The notes under the pieces were generated by a model. That model saw only the letters and a list, made by a program, of their open reading frames with translations. It searched no databases and was not told the origin of the DNA. Shown piece by piece: positions 44,925 to 55,325 of a stretch of 62,800 bases of DNA (its first letter is position 1; each line of letters starts with the position of its first letter). This DNA comes from Lyophyllum atratum. Its lineage: Eukaryota; Basidiomycota; Agaricomycetes; Agaricales; Lyophyllaceae. The stretch covers positions 1-62,800 of the forward strand of contig JACGCN010000096.1 in assembly GCA_014905825.1 (NCBI GenBank). The letters are read 5' to 3'. The translations under genes and the position numbers were made by a program.

Positions 44925-45260
44925 CGCATACCATATCATACTTGGTATCCTTTGGTATCATACAATTCATTCTTTATCGAAATATAGATAAGATCGCTAC
45001 TATTTTTGATCCTGTAAGGGTCGACCAATAATTTTTACTGTCTGTGACGTTGACCTCGTTAGCTGCTCTATGTTCCATGTACCGCGTCGGGTGGCGACAG
45101 GTTTAATAAGGCAGGGGCTGGAGGTATGAAATATGTGTAATCTGATTTGACGGGGTGATAATCAGGAAGACAGACCTCCTGCAAATTCCGAGCAATGGGT
45201 GATACAAACACGGCACAGCGACTCTCCCATCAACTACGACTACTCCGCCCAGTGCACAAC
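44925..45260. other. intergenic, pyrophosphatase upstream region
   Basis: 336 bp between tandem genes. No ORF or clear core promoter element; the pyrophosphatase start follows directly. Confidence 0.5.
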
Positions 45261-46484
45261 ATGACATCTCGTTCGTAGATCTTCTAGCCCCTGGGAATTG
45301 TATATCCTGACATACAGCACAGAATACACTCCCCGTGCCATCGGTGCACCCAATACCCTTGGTAAAAATTTCCATCGATCTTCACGATCAGATCAGTCCA
45401 GCTAACCATCCTGCGTATGCGTAGAGCATCGTGTGTTCATTGAACAGAACGGATCCGTCGTCTCGCCGTTCCACGACATTCCTCTCTTCGCTGACCAGAA
45501 CAATGGCATCTTCAACATGATCGTTGAGGTTCCTCGCTGGACCAATGCGAAGATGGAGATCTCCAAGGAGGAAGCGTTCAATCCTATCAAGCAGGATATC
45601 AAGAAGGGAAGGTTGAGATACGTCCGCAACTGTTTCCCCCACCACGGATACATCTGGAACTACGGCGCATTCCCCCAAGTAAGTCTATGTCATGCCATCG
45701 GAGTCCTTTTCTTATCGTAAATTCTTTCTCATTATCGCAGACCTGGGAGGATCCTGCCCAGTCCCACGCTGAAACCAAGGCCAAGGGAGACAACGATCCC
45801 CTCGATGTCTGTGAGATCGGCGAGCAGGTCGGTTATGTCGGCCAGGTCAAGCAGGTCAAGGTCCTCGGTATCATGGCCCTCTTAGATGAAGGCGAGACGG
45901 ACTGGAAAGTCATTGTCGTCGACGTTCAGGACCCCCTTGCTTCCAAGCTGAACGATATCGAAGATGTTGAGCGTCATCTCCCGGGCCTCATCAGGGCGAC
46001 CAATGAATGGTTCAGGTATGCTAATGATGTATATGGTTTGCCTCTGTGATGTTAATGCCCTGATCCTTGCAGGATCTACAAGATTCCCGATGGAAAGCCC
46101 GAGAACACCTTCGCTTTCTCAGGTGAGGCGAAGAACAAGAAATACGCTACAGAGATCATCCACGAATGCCACGAGTCTTGGCGCCGTCTGATTACTGGTG
46201 AATCGCCGGCCAAGACTCCCACCTACGACCTCTCCATGTCCGTGTTTTTTTCGAGGGGGTTGTGCTTCTTCCTGATTTTCTGTCCACAGCCGTAACATCA
46301 CCATCCAAAACTCCCCTGGCTTCGTCCGTCGGGATGATCCTTCTTATACCGGCATTCCTCCTGATTCGAGGAAGCCTCCTGCACCTATCGACTCTTCTGG
46401 TAAGATATTTTTTTGGTGGATTTGTTCAGGCGCTCAATGTCCACAGTCTCGAAATGGTTCTATATCTCGTCAGCCCAGGTTTGA
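45261..46484 (+). CDS. IPP1: soluble inorganic pyrophosphatase
   Basis: Hydrolyses pyrophosphate to phosphate, pulling biosynthetic reactions forward in the cytosol. Seven exons (45261-45274, 45318-45361, 45425-45678, 45741-46015, 46073-46237, 46290-46399, 46447-46484) give 299 residues. The first coding exon is 14 nt; its phase-2 splice yields [20 protein letters not shown], the family N-terminus. The metal-binding signature [14 protein letters not shown] is present, as are [40 protein letters not shown] and [15 protein letters not shown]. The C-terminus [13 protein letters not shown] needs the last small exon. It aligns over its whole length with the yeast-type family I enzyme. Confidence 0.96.
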
Positions 46485-46834
46485 GGTATTCTGGCGTTGT
46501 CATACGTAAAATCAAATGATCGTAGACTGTTGGATTGTGAAAACGAAAACGATAAGAAATGCAGCGTATATTAGCGCCAGCTCACCTGCGCCCAAGGAAA
46601 GACAATCACAAAAGAAGTTGCATCATCGATATGAGCATACCTCGCTCCTTACTTTCGCTTTCTTGCAACTGATATCAATAGCAAAACGTGAAGTTAGGTC
46701 CACTCGATCGCCATGACTACGACTCGAACCATTACACCATATGTCTTGCTCCGATAGTGCCGCTCACCCTTGGTCCAATGAGCTTATAAGTAACTGGGCA
46801 TGTTGTGTCCTTCCACAAAACAGGCACAGAAATT
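46485..46834. other. intergenic, no gene seen
   Basis: 350 bp. A GACTCGAACCATTACACCA stretch near 46723-46742 recalls a reversed tRNA element, but no cloverleaf can be built (see rejected items). Confidence 0.5.
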
Positions 46835-47386
46835 ATGGCTCGTGAAACCTATCTCATTGTCTACAACTCTCCTCTCTTCGCTGCGCACTGGTCACTCTAT
46901 ATACCATTCGCCTCTTCTCAACGAGAGAAAGGCGTCGGCAAGATCATCCATGCCGTGGGTAGCCTTGCTGAAGGATTCACCATCGAGTTCAAACGCCACT
47001 ACCGGCCAGCGCAAGACTCACGCAGCAAGACATTTGTGGCTCTCGGGCCTATAGATGAGGGATGTTTTAACGATGACAGCGATCCTGAAGCCGAGGAGAC
47101 GGTAGATACCGTTGCTGTTGACGAGATGGAACGCAGAGCAAAACTGGTGCACCCACCTGGAAGGTCGCTGAATTCTGCGAGTGTTGGTGACGTAGAAGTA
47201 CATGTACGCCGCCAGCTCGCTCATAAGTATTTATTTTCTACTAATGATACAACACCCACCTGACAGACTCGCATTGCCGTGCAAAACTGCCAAACCTGGA
47301 TGGTTCAATATGTTGGCGCTCTTGTATGTCAAGGTGTTTACCAGGAGGGTGCCTTGATGGCTGTCCGTAAAGCCCCTCAGAACTAG
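46835..47386 (+). CDS. small conserved-looking fungal protein, unknown function
   Basis: Two exons (46835-47203, 47267-47386) give 162 residues. I start at MARETYLIVYNSPLFAAHWS, which begins a compact fold-like region (LYIPFASSQREKGVGKIIHA, GSLAEGFTIEFKRHY). An acidic middle (FNDDSDPEAEETVDTVAVDE) follows, and a C-terminus NCQTWMVQYVGALVCQGVY reached by a GTACGC..GACAG intron. The pattern Y-L-I-V-Y-N-S-P-L-F-A-A-H-W resembles a small uncharacterised fungal family in which a C-T-W-M tail is conserved. That similarity hints at a papain-like or PPPDE-type fold, but I cannot support it. It is convergent with POM152. Confidence 0.75.
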
Positions 47387-47546
47387 GATTGAAGGGCCTA
47401 CGAGGAGCAAAGGGGTGGTGGTGAACAACCCTCCCAGCTTCTTATGGTGCCCAAGCTATATTGTGATACCTGAACGAGCTCGTTATATACATTAGGGTAT
47501 TGTACTCTATTGTGTAGGTAAATTACAACTCTTTCGAGTGCAGAAT

Positions 47547-50500
47547 CTATGGTCGATGTTTTTCTACTCCAAGATCAGGCTGCGCACTGGGATACCGGCA
47601 ATATCGGTCAGAGATCGACGTGACCGTCCACGTTCCTGAGAGATATGCATGAGTAAAGATCTGAGGATAAGACGTGCATATCACACCTTCTAGCGCAGAG
47701 AAGACCGAATATTCGTTCGTGGTAACACGCGTGACTGTATGGGTCTCAAGGACCTTTCCAGGTTTACCACCTTTCTTAGGGCTGGGCTCCGAGCGTTGAT
47801 AGGTGAAGGTGAACGGTGGTTCGCCTATCAAGGTAAAGACTATCTCAGCCTGGTCCCCTAGAGAGCAAAAGGGTAAATGTTGGTTTTATATATTAATAGA
47901 GAAGCAGGGTTTGTACCTTCGTGAATATCCTGGAAAATTCTCTTTCCCTGGCCGACTTGAGCAGAAGGCAGCGGATGCACTGTGAAGCGCAAGTCCGCCA
48001 CCGCTGCTTTACAAAGCTTTTGTTGATGAGCGATCGAAGTTATGGTAAATTCACCGGGTTGTTGCTGGAGGAGTGAGAAGGGGGACACTTTGGCTTCATG
48101 AGTGTATGCTTTGCCATTGATGCGGTATCTACGAAGTAGGATATTAAGATATGCTTTGAACGGAGCAACGAGATCACATACCCAATATTCCAAGGAGGTA
48201 CGCCCTCGAGTTGGAATTGTATCACTTCGCCTACGCAATAGTCCACCCGTCGATCGAATGGAATAATGGCAGCTGTCTCGGCCACATCGACCCAGATCGA
48301 GCTGGATGAGGCGTCCAACGCCGCCGGAGGACAGTGAGAGGCATCGTGAACAGACTCAATCGTGACGAGATGGGGGCCGATGGATTGGAAAATGTACGAA
48401 GGCACATCGATTTTCCACGTGTGTTCGAGCACCTCCACGTTGATCATATCAACCTGGCTGGTCCCTATGTTCTTGATAGACAGTTTAAGTGAGAATGGTG
48501 GTGTCCCGTCGAACAAGACGACCCCATCACTCGAGATAGCGTCCGAAGGGGTGAACGCGTCGTTCAAGCAATACGACACACGATTGCGGTTCTTGAAGCG
48601 AGCTGAAGGCCGCATAGATATCTCTTGCTCAAACAAGAGTCGTTCGCTTCTAGGAATGACTGCGCTCCTATGTTTCGTAAGGGGATATTCCGCATCACCG
48701 ATTTGTTTGACCTCATAGTACATGCGGCCAGGATTCGACGTTTGCAGTTGAAAGCGTGTGTGTGGTTGGATGCTATTGAGAATCGGCTGATCGATGACTC
48801 TCGTTCCTCCGTTGTCGTTCTGCGCGATATTGTACATGATCTGGAAAGGCGGACGACCTGTCCTATGCTTTAGCAATGGAATAAAAAAAGTGATCAGGGC
48901 AAACAACCTGTCAAATCGAGGTCCACGTAGTCAACGGTCCCTTCACATACGGCAGGCAGGATATGCGAGTTGTTGTGAGGTTCGTAGATTGAATTGGTTT
49001 GCGGCGAAAGCTTTGCAGATGGCCTTGGTATCCACTTCACCTCGTAGGTTGAGGCGTCAGCAATGATTGAGCCCGGACAATAAGAGTCGGCAACCTACGA
49101 AAGGTTTAGTTTTGCTTCATAGTTAGAGCAAGGGCGGTCCTTACCTCCAAAATCTCATATATGCCTTTTTGAGTCACGATAAGATTGTCATTGGGATTCA
49201 TGAGAGTCCTCGTCAGAATTTTGTCGTCTTCAACTCGACGGTACTTGATTCGCCACGGCTATCAAATTTTGACCATCAGAGGGGCAAGAGGCGAAGGTTA
49301 CAGATGGCTCACTCCATCTCCTGTTAGTCGCAAAGGCAAACTTGCGGGCTCATTTTCCAGAACAGTTACGTGCCGCTTGTTCCCACTACCGTAAAATTTG
49401 GCCGTCGGCTATAAAGATGTTTTCAGCAACGATGGACGGCAACAGCGCGTAAAATATATAGATGCTTACCTTCACCGCTCTAACATCGACCGAAATGCCA
49501 GGAACAGATACCGGACGCTTGCATTTGTACGCGTCTTCAATACTTACTGTATGTGTCCAAAAATTAGTGGTGACGCGAGGTAAGATATAAGACCAACCAA
49601 TATTGATTTCGAAAGTTCCGCCATTACTCTCCAGACTCTTTGGAACGGGGATTTGGATGGACTCCCGAGAAGCCTCTATCCCTTGAATCTGGAAGTTCTC
49701 CGAGCTCCTGGGACCGACTGTCTGCATTTCGAGATTCCAAGGGCCCGTTCCCTAGTGATGAGCATATGAGCAAAGTTCGATGAAGAGAAGCGATTTCTTT
49801 ACTCTCAGATCAACATCGACTGATACGGTACCTCCGTCACAACTGCTAATCCTCCTTCTGCTCCCCGTTTGAGTAGTGACGAAGTCCGCGGCAGCAAGAG
49901 GGTGTATCACTTGATCGATACTAGGACCCTTCAATTCCACTTTTTTATAATTAGTATCACTCATTTGGGTGAATGTGAACTTGTAATGGCCACTGCGATC
50001 AGGTTGAATCGTCAATTCTCCCCGAGACGTCGAGAATGTCTCCCGCAAGTCCCGAGGGGGCTCATTATCGCGTTGCATGCGGTAATACACATAGAATGGA
50101 GGTGTGCCATGTAAGACCAGAGAGGCAGATACTCCCGTATCTCCAGAACTAGAGATGAAGAGCTTCAGGGGCTGATGAAATCTGGGTTGACATGTCATAC
50201 CATTCGTGGATTCGCTTCCATTGTATTTCCGCGGTTGGCAAGGGTTTCTCTATGACCTTGCAGGTTTCAGGGGCAAGAACATCACCCGAACACCGCTTAA
50301 AGCAAGTGAGCACAAGTACTGAAGCTCAGAAAAACAAGATGAGATTAACCTTTCCCTGCACTCCTGCAATCACATAATCCCCAGGTGCGTTTGCACGAAC
50401 ATCTATCTCTCGCCTATTGCCTTGCGTCTTGAGAGTTTTCTTCCACGGTTTGTAACGCTTGTTCCCTTTGCCCTCAGAGTCTTGAGGAGGTTGGTACTTC

Positions 50501-52095
50501 AAGGAGATTTCCCAAGGGGAGTCGAATTCGTCTGAATCATTCAGAGCGATACTCAGCGGCGCTTCACTTCCGATGAGGAGGGAGGTTGGAGAGCCAGGGC
50601 GACAATGTCTGAATGAGACCGTGGGCCGTCGAAGTACGACCAAAGAACGGGTGGTTTTGGTCTGAGCGGCGGACCCAATTGCACCTGCGGAGCCATCAGA
50701 GCCTACACGGACCACATTGCCGACACTGTCCATCACTTCTTCAAGTGCGTAAAGATACGTTCCTGGGGCATCCAATGATATCGTCAAAGGAATGTTCATT
50801 TCCTGTACTACGCCTCGTGTCGTCCCCGCCGTACGCTGATCGTTTGGGTCATTATCCTCGATACCTTCTACCAGGAAGTGCTCCCGTCGTCCATTGATTG
50901 TCTTTAACCAACGAAGACTCAACGGTGGTACGCCCAGCACCTTGATCATCAGCTGCAGATTGGAATCATGTCCACTGCATCGCACATTGTCTTTGGTCGA
51001 TTCATCGTCGACGAATTCCACGCTGGGGCAGGGGACCACAGTGATGCTAGCGGGATAGGAAATGCGAGCTTGAACATGGGAATGGTCGGCAACACTTTCG
51101 AGTCGAAGTGTCCCTGGTCTGGATAGTCGAATATAAACAAGGGATTGCGTCTTCTGGAGTAACGCATTTTGAGGCTCTTGGGTGTCATCATCGTCGTCGT
51201 CATATTCGTCGTAATCGTCGGAGACCCGAGTGGCTGTGGTAGGTCGCGAGACCTGGAAAGCTTCAAGGCGATCGTGTTCCATCGCTTTCAGATCCTTTGC
51301 CGTCAATTCAACGATTTCAGGCACGTCGTGACCAAGAGGCGTCAATGAGTAACTGAGTCCAGCCAAATTAGTGTTGTTGAGCAGGATGGGGATCAGAACA
51401 AAATTATCGGGAGGAGCGAGACAGAATGAAAGTCCATGGGGGTTGAGCTGCGCGGTGCTAATTGGCGACATCCGAACAGTATGTTGCCCAAGCAAATGGG
51501 CATCCTTTGTGCCCGAGACAGGAAGTAACCCGAACGTGAGAGGAGCCAAGTAGTCGATGAAACTGAATGCTTCAGGCGTCGAAGATAATCCATGTATGTC
51601 TGCATAGAGGTTCGTTAGCAACATAAATAATACAATGAGGTAAGGTTGACGCACTCGATGAAGATGAAGGGTCAAATCCGCCCGACCTTGATGGCAAGTT
51701 GAGGCTGATTCCACCGAACATTAACCCATCCAGAAACCACAGAAGAGCTATTTGTAGCAGGACTACTGCCTTGCTGTATGTAAGTCGAGGTATCCGAAGC
51801 TGAGTGAGTATTGCACAGTATGCGAAATCAACGAAAAGCCATTTTCTGCAGTTCGCAACGCCTTCATCCCCACTGACGAGGTACCAGGAGAAGTCGACTA
51901 CTTTGATCGCCTGTAACAGACATGTGAGTTGAGATTGTAAGCTTGGATACAGAGAAAGTCCATCACCTGACACAGGAGCCCTAAGCTAAGATAGTACAGG
52001 CGCTGTGAGGGTACGTCCAAGTATCTCTCCGGTATCAACGGCTGGGGACCAGGCGGGTGGTTACTAGTTGAATGCTTTTCTTCAGGCGCGGGCAT
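47547..52095 (-). CDS. POM152: nucleoporin POM152
   Basis: Transmembrane nucleoporin forming the lumenal ring of the nuclear pore. Thirteen exons (52095-51967, 51910-51655, 51599-50350, 50295-50201, 50148-49803, 49751-49598, 49546-49470, 49408-49313, 49258-49145, 49094-48908, 48857-48182, 48128-47917, 47857-47547) give 1300 residues, matching the usual length of about 1250-1340. The N-terminal 150 residues carry hydrophobic segments (LYYLSLGLLCQAIKVVDFSW, AVVLLQIALLWFLDGLMFGG, FIDYLAPLTFGLLPV). The rest is a chain of Ig-like repeats with a recurrent G-x-P-P-F/W signature (VLHGTPPFYVYYRM, FDGTPPFSLKLSI, EGVPPWNIGYRING, IGEPPFTFTYQR). The closing SISDRYCRYP is typical of the family. Confidence 0.95.
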
Positions 52096-52394
52096 GCCTG
52101 CGCTGTGGGCGTATATAAACACCAAGTTAGAGCTAGGAAGGACAAAGACAAGTGATTTGTGCTGGAATGCTCTTGACGCTGTCGTGGTCGCTGTAGAACG
52201 TTGAAAGACGGTGGAAATTCAATAGCCACACTTACACACGTGATCGCATTTGACGCCTGACGCACTGACAAGCCCACGTGGTGATTTGCCAATGACTTGC
52301 CACTGACTTGCCCCGGGGCCGTTGACCCACCAGCGCTTCCTGCGATCTATATATCAACGCACAGCTGGTTCTCCGCAGCACCATCTCTCGCACA
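52096..52394. promoter_or_regulatory. divergent promoter, POM152 / dsRBD gene
   Basis: 299 bp between opposed starts. A TATATAT element at 52348-52354 lies 41 bases upstream of the dsRBD gene ATG. No other motif is evident. Confidence 0.45.
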
Positions 52395-53348
52395 ATGGAG
52401 ACATATCCACCCCCCCTCCCAAAGATTGAAGGTGATGTCGATTTGCTCCTCGATGTCTACACCCACAAGTCTCTGCGATACCCTGGCGCTCCAATGAACG
52501 ATGATTACGGTGACACAGATCGCCTTGCGGAGCTCGGTGCCCAGACTCTTGAACTCGCCGTTACCATGCATTATTACTCCAAGAAGCCAATGTTAACGGC
52601 GGAAGACATAGTTGTACGTCGGTTAGGAACCTTACGAAACTGATCGATAACTCACAAGTATCATGGCTTAGATCGAAAGACGCCGCGCACTTTCAGACGA
52701 GCATCTTGAATCTTGGTTAGACACCTATGGATTAAGAAACAAGTTACGCTTTTCTCCAACGGAGACAGAGAAACTTGACGACCCCAAGGTATTGACATCT
52801 TCTGTCAACCTGAGTGATATAAACCATGTTCACCCTTTGCAGGAAATTCGTCAGTTTTTCCATACCTACATCGGTGCTCTGCATATACGCAATGGAATGG
52901 CGACTATTCAAGACTGGGTTTCTCGCTTAATCGACCCGGATGCGGAGCCTGTTGCCCTCCGATTTCCAGCATCTGGTTCTGACGTGCCCCCTGGACAACA
53001 AACCTGGAGCCCTCCCCCCTCACAACCCCCAAGCTCCCCTCCTCCCCTTCCTTCCAGCAGCTCTCCGTCGATTAATATGGGCGTCCCCAGTTTGGTGTCC
53101 TTGGCGCTTGTCAATCAGACTGCTTCACAGCGAGGAGTTACTATAACTTACACCGCTGAAAAGGTTGGTCCGCCTCACTTGCCAATATGGACTGTGAGAT
53201 GCTGCAGTAAGTAAAACTTTCATCTCTAGTAATTTCTACTCATATTGGACTAGTGAACGGTGTGGAACAAGGCTGCGGTACTGGGAACAGTCAGAAACAA
53301 GCCAAGGAGGAAGCAGCTCGGCAAGCCTGGGCTAGGATGGGTTGGTAG
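52395..53348 (+). CDS. catalytically dead RNase III-like domain plus dsRBD protein
   Basis: Four exons (52395-52613, 52672-52788, 52843-53206, 53254-53348) give 264 residues. The N-terminal half resembles an RNase III domain (VDLLLDVYTHKSLRYPG then DRLAELGAQTLELAVT), but the signature E-R-L-E-F-L-G-D is D-R-L-A-E-L-G-A, so three acidic residues are changed. The second acidic cluster is also absent at FFHTYIGALHIRNGM. A Pro/Ser linker (PPSQPPSSPPPLPSSSSP) leads to a full dsRNA-binding motif: SLVSLALVNQTASQRGVTIT, GPPHLPIWTVRC and the basic helix NSQKQAKEEAARQAWARM. It probably binds structured RNA without cutting it. A mitoribosomal (mL44-like) role or an RNAi accessory role are both possible; no transit peptide is obvious. 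Confidence 0.85.
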
Positions 53349-53639
53349 TTGCAGTAAGTGATGAGCAGGCTCATTATGTTAGACTGTCAGACTGCCAAGT
53401 TTTGACTGCATGACTAGGCGACATGAAGGCAGGCTGACAGTGTAACGTAATGCTCGCGGTGCTTTTGTGAATTCCTTTTTTTCGGTACATAGGGCTGATT
53501 GACATAAACATTTTGCAGTCCAGATGTAGGCTGTGTTTTAGGTGCTGGCATATTCGTACCATGTATAAACATCAATGAATGTATTCTGAGGTACTGTATA
53601 TCGAAAGTAACAACGAGACTGTGTGATGCGAGTCTCGAG

Positions 53640-54384
53640 TTAACCTAAGTACCAGAAGAGAAGGTATGCGCCAACCAGCCCAAGAAGAATCTTGACTTGT
53701 GGGTCAAGATTGGTCACTTTCCCCGTCGCTTGGTTGACAGTATTTTGAATATCCATTTTGTCGACGGTTGCTGGGCCACCACCTAGTGTTTGACCTTTTC
53801 CAGTAAAAGCACCAGACGATGAAGGACCTGAGTGTCTACGAACAGCATTCTCGAGAGCACTAAATGATATGACCAGACTGATGAGGCGTAATGGTCGATG
53901 GTAATTGCCTAAACTCACGCTTTGTCGGCTCCTCGCACTTGGTCCACCTTTTGCGCTCCCTTCAAGAACAAAAAGGTCGGCCTGTGTGCCATAGGGTCTC
54001 AGATAATCAGATGAAGTAGAGCTTTCAATAACGTACATAGCAGAAACAGCATAGCGACTTGCGACACCTTTACCAATGTCTACATCACACTTGAGGAAGT
54101 TGACGCCTTTATATTGCTTTGAGAGGGCCTCAAAGGTTGGTGCAATTGCATGGCATGGACCACACCTACGTTTTGCCAGGACAAGTTTTTAAAGAATTCC
54201 ACAGCCATGCACTCCAGAGAGATACTTGCCAAGTGGCATGAAAGTCAATGACCTATATCATGGGACACAAACATAAGCAATTAACACTTAAGTCGACGCA
54301 AGACGCTCTTACAGAGAGTTTGTCCTTGGATTTAGAAAGAACTGTGTCCAGCTCGGACACGGAGGCGACGTGTGTAATAGACAT
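53640..54384 (-). CDS. thioredoxin with C-terminal membrane anchor
   Basis: Five exons (54384-54313, 54252-54230, 54165-54037, 53981-53919, 53859-53640) give 168 residues. Residues 1-105 are a classical thioredoxin: VIDFHATWCGPCHAIAPTF with the W-C-G-P-C redox site, VNFLKCDVDIGKGVASRYAV and the cis-proline in SAMPTFLFLKGA. The active site spans an intron with a GC donor (TG|GCAAGT..GTAG). A 45-residue linker leads to a hydrophobic tail LLGLVGAYLLFWYLG at the extreme C-terminus, the layout of a tail-anchored protein facing the cytosol. The anchor is atypical for soluble cytosolic thioredoxins. It would place a disulfide reductase on the ER or mitochondrial surface. Confidence 0.92.
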
Positions 54385-54622
54385 TGCTCTACTTAGGCAG
54401 ACACGAGAGTGAGGGAGGGTGACGTGGGATGGGCGCTGCAGTCACGCCGGCCCGGAGTCATTACATAATGCGATGGTCGTCACGTGGATTAATGAGCTTT
54501 CAAGAAGACGCAGACATGTGCCCGTCGTTCTCTTACCACCACCACCATCGACATCTGAAGGTTAACTTCCTTTTAATCGCTCTTCGCGAAACCTCCTTCA
54601 CTACGACATAAACTTGCACGGT
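54385..54622. promoter_or_regulatory. divergent promoter, thioredoxin / histone H4
   Basis: 238 bp between opposed starts. No paired H3 gene is adjacent, unlike many fungal histone loci. A TGACGTGG box lies at 54420-54427. Histone promoter elements were not recognised. Confidence 0.45.
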
Positions 54623-55150
<528 letters not shown>

Positions 55151-55325
55151 ACGATTCTTACGAACACCTTTTTCTTCACTCCCTTTGACTGTGCTATGTA
55201 TTTTACAATTCTATCGTTCCTAGCAATAAAAATATAAACATGAAGTTGCGTGGTTTAATATCTGAAGTAGAACAGAGGATAGATGGATGCTTCAATGGCC
55301 TGTCGATGCGTTTCTGGTGCCATGC

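Noticed and set aside
46715..46790. tRNA-like stretch on the minus strand (GGTGTAATGGTTCGAGTC)
   Set aside because: It looks like a D-loop or T-loop, but no acceptor stem, anticodon arm and T arm can be paired around it.
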